From: Clostridium thermosuccinogenes
GTDB taxonomy: Bacteria; Bacillota; Clostridia; Acetivibrionales; DSM-5807
DNA: 64,000 nt
Direction: 5' to 3'
Assembly: GCF_002896855.1 (NCBI RefSeq)
Contig: NZ_CP021850.1
Location: 2,939,665-3,003,664, forward strand
Shown here: one piece after another, positions 1 through 8,810 of the stretch
How positions within the stretch are numbered: the first letter of the stretch is position 1
How the letters are laid out: every line of letters begins with the position of its first letter
The notes under the pieces: model-generated
Database searches by the model: none
Told to the model about the DNA's origin: nothing
Seen by the model: the letters and a program-made list of their open reading frames with translations, nothing else
Translations under genes and position numbers: made by a program

Positions 1-1
1 A

Positions 2-1186
2 ATGATCAGCACTAATATAGTATTCTTAGCTACCTCGATTGCTTGCGGACTTAGTTGGAATATCTATTTGTTGATTATTTCCCGTATTGTTCAAGGCATA
101 AGCGCCGGTTTTATTATGACATTGGTGACTACTTTGGCTATTGAAGTCGCTGGAAGAGAGCGAATGGGACGAGTGATGTCGACCATTGGTATCCCAATGA
201 TTCTGGGACCAATCCTTGGCCCGGTTATCGGGGCTGTGATTGTCCAATTCTTGTCATGGCGTTACATTTTCTTTGTCAACATCCCAATTGGTATTCTTGC
301 CATCACTTTAATGTTTTTGAAGCTACCTGACTTCACACCGGCAAATTCAAAAGCCAAATTCGACTTCATTGGTATCGCTTTATTAGGCATCAGTTCAGCA
401 TCTTTGATTTATGGAATTACGCAAGCGTCAAAGAATGCCACTTTTAACAACGTCATGACTATTTCTTGTGTTGTTGCCGGTATCGTAATTTTAGCCATCT
501 ACATTGCTTACGCTGCTATCAAAAAGGAACAGGCAATTCTACCATTACACTTGTTTAAATTAAAAAACTTCAGTGCTGTCATAGTTGGCTTGTTCCTTGC
601 AGGGATTGCCACCAATGGTCCAATGTTGCTATTGCCATTGTTTTTCCAGAACATTAAAGGCTTCTCAGTCTTGAGCACCGGATTGATGTTAATTCCGCAA
701 GGTATCGGTATGTTAGTTGCCCGCCCATTGATTGGCAAGCTAACTGATAAGTTAGGCGCACGTAATGTTGTCCTGGTAAGTTTGGCATTAGCCATCATAG
801 GCACCATTCCATTTGTCTTTTTCAATGAGGCATCTTCTCTCATTGTTGTGGGTGTTGTCTTGCTTATACGCGGCATAGGCATCGGAGGTGTCACCATGCC
901 GATGATGACAGACGCGTACACAGGCATGGTCAAACAAGAAATCGCACAAGCCAGTGTCGGAACCCGGCTGGTGCAAAACATTGGTGGCGCGTTTGGTTCA
1001 GCAGTGCTTGCAACGGTTGTTAGCCTTGAGCTCCAAGGTAAAACACCAACGATTCCACTCATGACCACCGCTTACCATGACGGTTTTATGTTGGCATTAG
1101 TCCTCAGCTTGGTAATGATCATTCCATCTTTATTTTTAACTGATAAGAAATCCAAGAAATTATATTTTAAATATGATATTTTCTAA
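2..1186 (+). CDS. MFS drug exporter, DHA2 (14-TM) type, 5' end outside window
   Basis: This is a proton-driven multidrug exporter of the EmrB/QacA type in the cytoplasmic membrane. The reading frame is already open at the window edge, so the ATG at base 2 is probably internal and the first two or so membrane helices are missing. Visible family marks are the antiporter motif C region (GPILGPVIG near residue 70), SWRYIFFVNIP just after it, and about 11 further hydrophobic segments with a loop rich in charged residues (LTDKLGAR) in the second half. It ends with a short basic tail. A strong hairpin terminator follows 10 bases after the stop. The substrate cannot be told from the sequence. It may belong to an operon reaching further left. 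Confidence 0.88.
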   Translation: MISTNIVFLATSIACGLSWNIYLLIISRIVQGISAGFIMTLVTTLAIEVAGRERMGRVMSTIGIPMILGPILGPVIGAVIVQFLSWRYIFFVNIPIGILAITLMFLKLPDFTPANSKAKFDFIGIALLGISSASLIYGITQASKNATFNNVMTISCVVAGIVILAIYIAYAAIKKEQAILPLHLFKLKNFSAVIVGLFLAGIATNGPMLLLPLFFQNIKGFSVLSTGLMLIPQGIGMLVARPLIGKLTDKLGARNVVLVSLALAIIGTIPFVFFNEASSLIVVGVVLLIRGIGIGGVTMPMMTDAYTGMVKQEIAQASVGTRLVQNIGGAFGSAVLATVVSLELQGKTPTIPLMTTAYHDGFMLALVLSLVMIIPSLFLTDKKSKKLYFKYDIF

Positions 1187-1195
1187 TAATCGAAC

Positions 1196-1247
1196 AGGCT
1201 AAATATCATTTTTCACTCAAGTTCAATGATATTTAGCCTATTTTTTT
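1196..1247 (+). terminator. Rho-independent terminator after the MFS gene
   Basis: A perfect 14-bp inverted repeat (arms 1196-1209 and 1226-1239, 16-base loop) is followed by a run of seven T. It ends the MFS transcript. The opposite gene (1293-1631, minus strand) stops just beyond it, so the stem may also serve from the other side. Confidence 0.9.
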
Positions 1248-1292
1248 GACAATAATATCTACTCCCATGGTTCGAGTTGATGAAATTGAGTT

Positions 1293-1631
1293 CTATAAGA
1301 TGCTCACCATTCCGGCAATCAGCGATCCTATTATGTACAGCACGCAGGCTCCACAAATAAAGACTGGCAAGAAGATTAAAAAGAAATATAGTTTTTTGCG
1401 CATACTTCTTTTTATCGCGTTGAATTTATATACCGCCATACTCGCTAATAGCATGGGTATTGCCCCAAAGGTAAGCCATATAAACGCTCGCTCTTTCCAT
1501 GTAATAGGAAGCATCGCATCAGGGTTTGTGACTTGATTTGAACCAAAAAATGCGATACAGACAAGACTTACAACGGTTGCCACGCCTATACCGTAGACTA
1601 TATTGCTTATAATTCTTATGCCTTTATTCAT
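1293..1631 (-). CDS. small membrane protein, function unknown
   Basis: This 112-residue protein has three predicted membrane segments (about residues 8-28, 48-66 and 80-110) separated by a basic loop (KRSMRKK near residue 75). I recognise no family motif. The ATG has a GAGAAGAGG ribosome site about 9 bases upstream. The gene stands alone, convergent with the MFS gene, with an IS66 element starting about 65 bases upstream of its start. That element may have removed its promoter or supplied a new one. It is probably a real small integral membrane protein, but the role is unknown. Confidence 0.6.
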   Translation of the reverse strand: MNKGIRIISNIVYGIGVATVVSLVCIAFFGSNQVTNPDAMLPITWKERAFIWLTFGAIPMLLASMAVYKFNAIKRSMRKKLYFFLIFLPVFICGACVLYIIGSLIAGMVSIL

Positions 1632-1711
1632 AGCTTTTTACCTCTTCTCAATATTCCAAAATATCGCTGGGTTGGCAGAGACATTAACGTTTCCATAGTA
1701 AGCGCTTAATT

Positions 1712-3295
1712 TTAGGGTGCCTTGTATGAATCATTACGGCACCAGGAGGGTAGTTCAGGTGACCACGGTAGATAAGGTGTCAGAGATTCATGCGTCAATT
1801 CCTTTAAGCTTGGTAAATTTGTCAGTAGATGCACCAAATACATATATGGATTAAGTTGATTTGCTTTGGCAGTTTCTATCATGCTGTAGACAATAGCACT
1901 GGCCTTGGCTCCGCGAGTTGTGTCGGCAAACAGCCAGTTCTTCCTGCCTGTGACATACGGACGAATGGCATTTTCGGCTCGATTGTTGGAAAGCTCGATT
2001 CGTCCATCCAACAGGAAACGATTCAATGATTCCTTTTGATTCAATGCATATGTGATCGCTTTCCCCAGATTGGAGTTTGGCAGCGGATTTAGTTGTTGCA
2101 CCCATTCCCAGAACTCATCAAGAAGGGGTTTCATATTTTTAAGTCGTTCTTCATACCGCCTTTCAGCGGATAGTTCCTCCCATTTCTTGTCCATGGCAAA
2201 CAGACGGTTACAATAATCATATCCGATAGCCGCCTTGGAAGTCTTAGTGTCAGCCCCCTGGGGAATTGCTTCTTCGAATTTGCGTTGTAAATGAGCCCAA
2301 CATCCACAATGTATAACATCAGGCACTGCATTGTAGCCACTATAGCCATCTGTCTGAAGGTAACCCGAAAAACCCTCAAGAAATCTTCGGGCATGCTGGC
2401 CGGATCGTGTCGGTTGGTATTCAAATAAAACAGCCGGGGTTGGACTTCGCCCGGAAGTGTAGACCCACATCCGCGATTCTGTCGTTGCTTTCCGTCCCGG
2501 TTCTTTTAATACCTGCAGTACAGTTTCGTCTGCATGAATCAGGGGTTCGGAAATCAAGTGCTTATGAATGGCATTGTACATTGGTTCAAGCCATTCATGG
2601 CTTGGACGTATGATCCAGTTTGCCAGGGTGGCTCTGGAAAGTGTCACCCCCTGATTTGCCCAGTCTTTCTCCTGCCGGTATAAAGGCATTCCGTTGGCAT
2701 ATTTCTGATACATAACATAAGCAACTGTTGAGGCAGAAGCAAGGCTGCGTTTCATGACCGGGGCTGGAACCGGCGCTTTGACAATGTTGGCATCTCCGGT
2801 TTCCTTCTCGCAGACGGTACACACATAATTAAAACGAATGTATCTCAATACTCTTACTTGGGCAGGGATAATCTCAAGTTCATCCCTGACATGCTCCTTG
2901 CCCAGATATCTAAGGTCAGCCTGGCAAATACCGCAAGAGCGCTTGTCCTCGTCAAGGTCACAAACAACCTCCACTACAGGAACTGTCTGTGCCAGTTCTT
3001 CCTTTGTTCTTTTAGGTTTTCTGGTATGGGCAGCCACAATTGTCTGTACGGTAGGTTCTTCTGCTTTGTTGTTCGCTTCGACCTCTGCTTCGTTGAAAAG
3101 TGAGATTTGATCGTTGTCTTCTCCTAAAACATAACGACGCTTTTCGCTGGATTGGCCGTATAGAGCTTTTTGGGATTTGATAAGAAGCTCTGTAAGCTGG
3201 TTGATACGGATTTGCTGGTTTTCCACTATTTTTTCCAGAGTGGAAACATATTCAATTTGTTCTGGCGTAAGCCCTGTAAAATTTATCTTTTGCAT
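1712..3295 (-). CDS. tnpC: IS66 transposase TnpC (DDE)
   Basis: This is the catalytic transposase of the IS66 element. From the N-terminus it shows a coiled-coil start, the YGQSSEKR segment, a Cys-rich zinc-binding part (CGICQADL, then CTVCEKE) and a catalytic core with D in HADETVLQVL, D in LQTDGYSGY and E in NRAENAIRPYV. From the ATG at 3295 it has 527 residues, the usual size. A GTG at 3364 would add 23 residues that are not conserved in the family. Neither start has a good ribosome site, so translation is probably coupled to tnpB, whose stop lies 76 bases upstream. Confidence 0.93.
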   Translation of the reverse strand: MQKINFTGLTPEQIEYVSTLEKIVENQQIRINQLTELLIKSQKALYGQSSEKRRYVLGEDNDQISLFNEAEVEANNKAEEPTVQTIVAAHTRKPKRTKEELAQTVPVVEVVCDLDEDKRSCGICQADLRYLGKEHVRDELEIIPAQVRVLRYIRFNYVCTVCEKETGDANIVKAPVPAPVMKRSLASASTVAYVMYQKYANGMPLYRQEKDWANQGVTLSRATLANWIIRPSHEWLEPMYNAIHKHLISEPLIHADETVLQVLKEPGRKATTESRMWVYTSGRSPTPAVLFEYQPTRSGQHARRFLEGFSGYLQTDGYSGYNAVPDVIHCGCWAHLQRKFEEAIPQGADTKTSKAAIGYDYCNRLFAMDKKWEELSAERRYEERLKNMKPLLDEFWEWVQQLNPLPNSNLGKAITYALNQKESLNRFLLDGRIELSNNRAENAIRPYVTGRKNWLFADTTRGAKASAIVYSMIETAKANQLNPYMYLVHLLTNLPSLKELTHESLTPYLPWSPELPSWCRNDSYKAP

Positions 3296-3371
3296 AAGAT
3301 AATTGTACCATATTTCACCTGAAAAATCCAGCTTAAATGCTGTAAAATCAATACTTTTACGCACTTTTTTA

Positions 3372-3728
3372 TCAGTAGATTTCGCCTGTTCTTGCTTTTC
3401 GTATTGCTTTGGGTTGATCTATCGTCAGACCCTCCATCAGCCACCGGAATTCCTGCTGGGTAAGCCGTCTTGCTTGCTCCGGTGTACGGGGCCATTTAAA
3501 GTTCCCATTCTCAAGACGCTTATATAGCAGTACAAAACCGTCTCCTTCCCAGAAGAGAGCTTTGAGACGATCACGACGTCTCCCACAGAAGAGGAACAGG
3601 CTCGGAGAAAAGGGATCCATGCCAAATGTCTCTTTGATAATAGCCGCTAATCCATCAATTGACTTTCTCATGTCTGAGTACCCGCAGACAATGTAGATAT
3701 CTTCTGCCCTTGTAATATCGCCTAACAT
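3372..3728 (-). CDS. tnpB: IS66 accessory protein TnpB
   Basis: This is the 118-residue IS66 Orf2 protein, recognised by the family signature DMRKSIDGLAAII near residue 19, LFLFCGRRRDRLKAL and the WPRTPEQ segment. It is required for transposition of IS66-type elements, but its biochemical role is not settled. Its start overlaps the tnpA stop by 7 bases, which suggests coupled translation. Confidence 0.93.
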   Translation of the reverse strand: MLGDITRAEDIYIVCGYSDMRKSIDGLAAIIKETFGMDPFSPSLFLFCGRRRDRLKALFWEGDGFVLLYKRLENGNFKWPRTPEQARRLTQQEFRWLMEGLTIDQPKAIRKARTGEIY

Positions 3729-4069
3729 ATGCTTTTCAATGCCGACAGAACTGCCTCGATGGTTTCTCTGGAAGTTCCGTCATGTATATCAACACAAAAA
3801 GAAGGCAAGTGGATTGTGACTGCTGCAGATACCTTTGTCTGGTGAAATGGTACTGGGACAATTTCTTGTTCCGGTTTCTGAGGTACAAGTGATCCGGTCT
3901 CACACGCCAAGGTGCGGATTCTTCGCAGCCAGTAGTAGTACGATTTAATTTTTACATTGTTCTGGCTGCACCAACTGACAACTGTCATTCCACTGGTTTG
4001 GCAGGCTTGGATAATCTTGCTCCACTGCTTGAGTCGGAATTCAGTTTTGGCATTTGTGATTTTATCCAT
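3722..4069 (-). CDS. tnpA: IS66 accessory protein TnpA
   Basis: This is the 115-residue Orf1 protein of IS66 elements, a small helix-turn-helix type protein (W..II..CQTSGMTVVSWCSQNNV, then a YYYWLRRIR segment). AAGGAGG lies 11 bases before the ATG. It is the first gene of the element's three-gene transcript. Confidence 0.88.
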   Translation of the reverse strand: MDKITNAKTEFRLKQWSKIIQACQTSGMTVVSWCSQNNVKIKSYYYWLRRIRTLACETGSLVPQKPEQEIVPVPFHQTKVSAAVTIHLPSFCVDIHDGTSRETIEAVLSALKSIC

Positions 4070-4342
4070 ATTGAGATAGCCTCCTTAGAGATTCTAGACT
4101 TTTTAGTCAGAGTCGAAAAACTCGAAAAAGTCTAAAGACTTTTGGATGGATTATCTCATATGGACGGATAAACTTCTATGCGCACTTATATTAAGCGCTT
4201 ACTTTCCATACAAATAAATACCAAAATACGCCGAATTTGTCAATTACATCGAAGTGGCACATGGGAAAACTTTCCATGTGCCCTCAATTGTATAATATTC
4301 AGTTACTTCTTCCCGACTGAAATAAATTAAGCAATGATCATT

Positions 4343-5017
4343 TTAACTCTCAGTCCATACTTTTTTGCATAAGCTTTTTCTTGAACTTTTAGATTGACCT
4401 GTCCAGTAACGGTTAGCTAAAAACATATAGAGAAACTTGGGCATTGAAGGGTTTGTCATAATATTGCTGTGTTGAATGATTTCCTGGCTTTCCAGCTCAG
4501 TTGCTAGTTTAACCAAAGCATTGAAGATATTGCGATTTAACCCATTATTCATCGTGATTGCATCCATGTTTTGCTTTATATATTCCCCGGCACCAATGCC
4601 TATGCCAAATCTCCACCTATAGCCAATCCGTTTTGCATAGTGAGCCATAATTTGAAGGGCATTAATATTCTGTGTCCCTTCGAGAAAACCGTTGTTTATA
4701 ATTGAGTATACTCTTGGAGGAAGGCACTCTGTTGTTTGCGGATGGCTGGTGAGATATTCATCAAACGCATACATATACTCCAGCAGGCTTGATGGGATTG
4801 CATCAATATAGAGGGGGAATACAAATATGATGGAGTTCATTGTCCTCATTAGTGCAAAATCCTTTTCCGCTGTGTTATGCTTTAAACTCTCCATAACACA
4901 AATTTCATGAACTTGAGTTGTTTGCTTGTCGAGCATTTCAACCACTTTATCAATCAGACGTTTAGATGCGCTATTTTTACCTCTAGGGCTTCCATTTACA
5001 AAACATACTTTATTCAT
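4343..5017 (-). CDS. flavodoxin-fold NAD(P)H-dependent FMN oxidoreductase
   Basis: This is a cytoplasmic flavoprotein of the NADPH-dependent FMN reductase/flavodoxin-like superfamily. At residues 7-20 it has the phosphate-binding loop FVNGSPRGKNSASK, and around residue 65 the segment IIFVFPLYIDAIPSSLLEYM, which is the usual second flavin contact. The C-terminal 60 residues (basic, RYWTGQSKSSRKS) are less conserved. Its start lies 8 bases inside the end of the preceding flavoprotein gene (5010-5585), so the two are co-translated and may act as partners. Together with the Cys-rich protein at 5612 they form a three-gene operon. The physiological substrate is unknown. Confidence 0.85.
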   Translation of the reverse strand: MNKVCFVNGSPRGKNSASKRLIDKVVEMLDKQTTQVHEICVMESLKHNTAEKDFALMRTMNSIIFVFPLYIDAIPSSLLEYMYAFDEYLTSHPQTTECLPPRVYSIINNGFLEGTQNINALQIMAHYAKRIGYRWRFGIGIGAGEYIKQNMDAITMNNGLNRNIFNALVKLATELESQEIIQHSNIMTNPSMPKFLYMFLANRYWTGQSKSSRKSLCKKVWTES

Positions 5018-5585
5018 TGCACCTCACACTCCTTATATACTTGTCAAGAGAGTTCAATCTGCCCTCCAGTTCTGTTTCATTTCTGCAGATATATGTTTGA
5101 GCTTTTCTTACCTGAAAGTTCATTGCATTGGCATCGCACAGGGACCTAAAGGTATCTTCCTCATCGCTGGTAATATCTTCTCCGTATCCAAATACGACGA
5201 ATCTGGGATATTTCTTGTAACGGGGGGCATGATGCATCTCACCATTGACTTTTTTGAAAAAGGGTAGGATATTGGGTAGCATCCGATCCAGAGTTCTTCG
5301 AATAGCCGGAGTGTAGCAACCATATTTCACCGGGGATACAAATATGGCTATATTACTTCCGATATATTCTTTGTTTATATCAGTGCTAATATCCTTGTAT
5401 ACACATTCCCCCGGGGTTTTGATCCAGCATCCGAAACAGCCCACACAGTGATGCATATCCTGTGTTTGAATGTCATATACGGAAACCTTATGACCATTCT
5501 TTTGAAGAAAATCCTTTAATTCTTGTTTTATCTTCATCCCAAGTTTGCTAGTATCTGAGGCATCACTTATTACCAAAACCTTCAT
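5010..5585 (-). CDS. flavodoxin-family protein with CxxCxxC motif (iron-sulfur flavoprotein-like)
   Basis: This 191-residue flavodoxin-fold oxidoreductase carries HHCVGCFGCWIKTPGECVYKD at about residues 45-65. In this family that cysteine motif either binds an Fe-S cluster or lies beside the FMN site. The N-terminus MKVLVISDASDTSKLG is the flavin phosphate loop. The ATG at 5585 is chosen because GGAGGG lies 8 bases upstream, and an upstream ATG would add six unconserved residues. It overlaps the next flavoprotein gene by 8 bases. The likely role is electron transfer or reduction of quinone- or nitro-type compounds in an anaerobe, by inference from family only. Confidence 0.83.
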   Translation of the reverse strand: MKVLVISDASDTSKLGMKIKQELKDFLQKNGHKVSVYDIQTQDMHHCVGCFGCWIKTPGECVYKDISTDINKEYIGSNIAIFVSPVKYGCYTPAIRRTLDRMLPNILPFFKKVNGEMHHAPRYKKYPRFVVFGYGEDITSDEEDTFRSLCDANAMNFQVRKAQTYICRNETELEGRLNSLDKYIRSVRCNE

Positions 5586-5611
5586 ATTACCTACTCCCTC
5601 CAATGTTTACA

Positions 5612-5920
5612 CTATTCTGAGCTTTTGGATAGCTTTTCATCTTGCTCCTTAACATACATTCTATATTCGATAGGCGTCGGCTCTTTCTCAACAGCTATCA
5701 ATTCGCCAATTTTTACAATCTCTTTAAGCTTATCGTTTATAAATGATTGTAAGCAGGCAGGGACATGGTCTTTATGATATCTATGCAATGCGACGCATTC
5801 ACGGCAGCGTCCATGCCATTCGCAAAGTGTCTGTGTACATGTACACCTAAGTACTTCCGGATCTTTGACAAGTTCCCGATTTTTCAAAATCAACTCGTAA
5901 TATTCCTGTTTGGTTCTCAT
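5612..5920 (-). CDS. small cysteine-rich protein, unknown function (DUF6485-like motif)
   Basis: This 102-residue protein has a compact cysteine/histidine patch at about residues 26-56: RCTCTQTLCEWHGRC, RECVALHR and PACLQ. The pattern (CTC...C...G.C.ECV..HR....PAC) resembles the small metal-binding proteins grouped as DUF6485, but this is my motif reading and not a search result. The ATG at 5920 has a GGGGGG ribosome site 9 bases upstream, and the gene lies 27 bases before the flavoprotein pair. It is therefore probably the first gene of that operon and may be a metal or redox partner. Confidence 0.65.
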   Translation of the reverse strand: MRTKQEYYELILKNRELVKDPEVLRCTCTQTLCEWHGRCRECVALHRYHKDHVPACLQSFINDKLKEIVKIGELIAVEKEPTPIEYRMYVKEQDEKLSKSSE

Positions 5921-6142
5921 TTTATAACCCCCCATATGGATAATTTCCAACCAATTTCATTAACCCTGCTTTCACCAGGTTTTAGTGGAAATATCAAAGT
6001 ACCAGGACACAGGACCGGCCTCTACCTCAAGCCAATTAACGCTGCTTAATCAACATACCAGCAAGTTCTTGAAAGCTAGTAACAATGTTTCCATCATATC
6101 GGGCATTCGTACTATTAAAAGGTGTAGAGAGCAAGCTAGATT

Positions 6143-6667
6143 TTATCGTGATATTTGCCCTATGATATAACTTAAGTTTTCTTCAATAGGTTTGGTTCCG
6201 TCAACTCGAATGACAGGGCAATTAATAGTATTTACCCATTCTTCAACCATACTTTCAGTTCTGGACTCAACAAGATCAAAGAATCGTTTTTCTTGCTCAT
6301 ATAAATCCCCGCCTGGCATCATTCGGCTGCCGAATTTCTGAAAAGAACGATTTTTAACACGCTGCATGCGTATGTCTTTTGGAACATCAATCAATACAAT
6401 ATACTGTAAGAACGGATAAATAGCTTCTCCATAATCACCTTTTACAGACGCAAGAACGAAATTTTCATTTGCTTTAATTTCACATAGAAGGAGCTTTTCA
6501 ACCTCTTCTCGCGTACGTGGAGAGGCGTAGATATAATTTTGATCTGTCTTGCTGAAATATAGGTCTTCTATATCAATAAAATTGTAGTTTAACTTCTCTG
6601 CAAGGGCTTTTCCCAATGTACTTTTTCCGGAGCCATTTAAGCCACATATTATAATTCCCATTCCCAC
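6143..6667 (-). CDS. P-loop kinase, shikimate/adenylate kinase-like fold
   Basis: This is a 174-residue (172 if the ATG at 6661 is used) ATP-binding protein with a Walker A loop GLNGSGKST at residues 9-17, followed by an LGKALAEKLNYNFIDIEDLYF segment typical of small-molecule kinases. An LID-like basic stretch (RMQRVKNRSFQKFGSR) lies near residue 100. The GTG at 6667 has AAGGAG 7-8 bases upstream, and the ATG two codons later is the alternative. It is similar in size to shikimate kinases, cytidylate kinases and uncharacterised AAA_18-type kinases. The acceptor cannot be named. It is a single gene. Confidence 0.78.
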   Translation of the reverse strand: MGMGIIICGLNGSGKSTLGKALAEKLNYNFIDIEDLYFSKTDQNYIYASPRTREEVEKLLLCEIKANENFVLASVKGDYGEAIYPFLQYIVLIDVPKDIRMQRVKNRSFQKFGSRMMPGGDLYEQEKRFFDLVESRTESMVEEWVNTINCPVIRVDGTKPIEENLSYIIGQISR

Positions 6668-6728
6668 AGACCTTCTCCTTAAATCAATATTTCTTATTCG
6701 TTGTCACATTTATATAGTTCAGGAATGA

Positions 6729-6778
6729 ATTCAGCTAATGATGGATGTACATCAACCATCCATTTCAATTAGCTGAAT
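6729..6778 (-). terminator. hairpin downstream of the RCC1-protein gene
   Basis: Arms ATTCAGCTAA (6729-6738) and TTAGCTGAAT (6769-6778) pair perfectly, with a second inner pairing ATGGATG/CATCCAT. It lies 11 bases after the stop of the gene at 6790. The T run is weak, so termination is likely but not certain. Confidence 0.5.
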
Positions 6779-6789
6779 CCAGACCGATT

Positions 6790-8529
6790 TTAGTCCACAT
6801 AATTTTCCGATGTGTCAAGTACGATTGTATTGGTTTTTCCATCCCACTCAACACTAAAGTTAAATACCTTCGCAACATCACGCAGCTTGAAGTAGTTATT
6901 GCCGTTGATGGTATAGGCCCGAAGTGCAACCGGCACCCCATCCGTATATATCTTCGATTTACTGCGCGCAACAATTTTAGATTTACCATCGCCGGCAGTC
7001 AACTCTCCGCCTACCGTAGTGTATGGCTTTCCTGATATGAGGTTGATTGCTTTGTTTGCATTATCCCAAGTCACGTCAAACTGTTTCTCCGATCCACTCA
7101 AAACGGCTGCAAGGTCACGCAGTTTAAAATAGTTGCTACCGTTTATAGTATACGCGTCAAAGGATATTTTTCTTCCATCAACAAGGACAGCTGAGGTTGA
7201 GGGTTTGGCAATGGCTCTGTCGGCATCGACACCGCTCATAACCTTTTTGGGAACTGTCTGATAGTAATCACCCCATTTTGATATATCAGTAACACCGTTA
7301 TATCCAAGCTGTCCACTATCATTTAAACCCCATGACCTAAGCGTGCCATCCATCGTCACTGCCAAAACATGATGTTGACTTGCGCTTACCGAAGCCACAT
7401 TATCCATTATTTTCACCGGCTTGGTCTGCACAACAGTATTATCATTTTTAATGTCTCCTTTACCACCATTGCCAAGCTGGCCGCGATCATTAAGTCCCCA
7501 CGCCCAAAGCGTTCCATCGGTCTTTATGGCCATGGTAAAGCCATAGCCTGCACTTACCGCAGCAACATTGTCCATGATTTTTACAGGCTTTCTTTCATAA
7601 ATAGGCTCTTGCACATAAATATCTTCGTAGTATTCATGCTTTTTAGATATAGTTCCACCTTTTCCATTGCCCAGTTCATGATATTCATTTTTACCCCATG
7701 CCCAAAGTGAACCGTCGTTTTTTATCGCCATGGTATGGTACCCGCTTGTGCTTACCGAAACCACATTATCCATTATTTTTACCGGAGTTGTCTGTATACC
7801 GCTTCCACCATTGCCAATCTGGCCGTATTGATTATTGCCGCAAGCCCATAATGTACCGTCGGTTTTGATGATCATGGTAACCCGGTAAGCTGTGCTGACT
7901 GAAGCAACATCATCCATTATTTTTACAGGAGTGGTTTGTATTCTATGTCCTTCATCGCTAAAATTACCGATTTCATTATTGCCAAACTGACCGTAATCGT
8001 TGTGACCCCACGCCCATAGTGTGCCGTCGGTTTTTATCGCCATGGTATGGTTATAACCAGCGCTCACTGCCTCCACATCATCCATAATCTTTATTGGTAT
8101 GGTCTGGTAACTATACTCACGGCCATATTTGTCCATATTATTTACATTGCTCTCACCGTCGTTGCCTAGATCATATAAAGTATTACTTCCCCACGCCCAA
8201 AGTGTATGATCATTCTTTATCGCCATGGTAAAACCATCGCCCGCGCTTACCGAAATTACATCATCCATTACCTTATCCGGAACTATCTGCCATGCAAAGC
8301 CCATAAAGGGTCTATAATCGAATCTCATATCGGTGCCAAGCTGGCCATATCCAACGCTCCCCCATGCCCATAGCGTGCCGTCGGTTTTTATCACCATTGA
8401 ATGGTCTCCACCTGCACTAATGGTATTGTATTGTCCAACCGTTCCAGTCACATAAGCCGAAACATGAGAAACAGGAAGAACAGAAACCATAATAACAGCC
8501 ACAATAATAACACTTAAAAACCTTTTCAT
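6790..8529 (-). CDS. exported RCC1-repeat protein with C-terminal stalk (copper amine oxidase N-like) domains
   Basis: This 579-residue secreted protein has a Sec signal peptide (MKRFLSVIIVAVIMVSVL, then SHVSA) at residues 1-25 and about seven or eight RCC1-type beta-propeller repeats between residues 30 and 400. Each repeat carries a variant of MAIKTDGTLWAWGxNxxGQLGNG. Two copies of the stalk domain (YTINGxNYFKLRDxAxVL) follow at about 440-510 and 525-575. The ATG at 8529 follows GGGGGAG by about 8 bases, and the in-frame upstream ATG is not needed. Such proteins are common in Clostridia and Paenibacillus and are thought to sit at the cell surface. The ligand is unknown. The two ends of the propeller are clear; the repeats are strongly self-similar at DNA level. 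Confidence 0.88.
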   Translation of the reverse strand: MKRFLSVIIVAVIMVSVLPVSHVSAYVTGTVGQYNTISAGGDHSMVIKTDGTLWAWGSVGYGQLGTDMRFDYRPFMGFAWQIVPDKVMDDVISVSAGDGFTMAIKNDHTLWAWGSNTLYDLGNDGESNVNNMDKYGREYSYQTIPIKIMDDVEAVSAGYNHTMAIKTDGTLWAWGHNDYGQFGNNEIGNFSDEGHRIQTTPVKIMDDVASVSTAYRVTMIIKTDGTLWACGNNQYGQIGNGGSGIQTTPVKIMDNVVSVSTSGYHTMAIKNDGSLWAWGKNEYHELGNGKGGTISKKHEYYEDIYVQEPIYERKPVKIMDNVAAVSAGYGFTMAIKTDGTLWAWGLNDRGQLGNGGKGDIKNDNTVVQTKPVKIMDNVASVSASQHHVLAVTMDGTLRSWGLNDSGQLGYNGVTDISKWGDYYQTVPKKVMSGVDADRAIAKPSTSAVLVDGRKISFDAYTINGSNYFKLRDLAAVLSGSEKQFDVTWDNANKAINLISGKPYTTVGGELTAGDGKSKIVARSKSKIYTDGVPVALRAYTINGNNYFKLRDVAKVFNFSVEWDGKTNTIVLDTSENYVD

Positions 8530-8810
8530 ACTTAGCTCCCCCTTTGTTTGAATCAATATATGCCAAAAATAGTCATGCATCTAATTTTATCATTAGTTTA
8601 AAATAAAGAACATACTTTACCACATCCAATAATAAATTATCTGCGGCATTCCAACACAAAGGGTCCTTCCTCTTGAAATGATGCTAATTTCCTGTTTAAA
8701 CGTAATTATCATCTGATGAAATTCATAAATATGAAGTCTGTCATCGATAAGGTATAATAAATTAAGCAAATTCAATAGAGGGTAAAAACAGGCACGCCCT
8801 AAGCTTTGCT

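Larger units (their letters stand above)
1698..4202 (-). mobile_element. IS66-family insertion sequence, complete, type A
   Basis: The element is 2505 bp, with terminal inverted repeats starting GTAAGCGCTTAAT (13 identical bases at both ends) and a perfect 8-bp target duplication TTTCCATA at 1690-1697 and 4203-4210. It carries the three-gene IS66 set tnpA-tnpB-tnpC on the minus strand, all intact. It differs in sequence from the three IS66 copies at 14.3, 27.4 and 40.7 kb. The perfect duplication shows a simple, unrearranged insertion. Confidence 0.95.

Noticed and set aside
6800-8400. Periodic sequence resembling a repeat array or CRISPR
   Set aside because: The period comes from the RCC1 protein repeats in a continuous reading frame. 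There are no short identical repeats with unique spacers.
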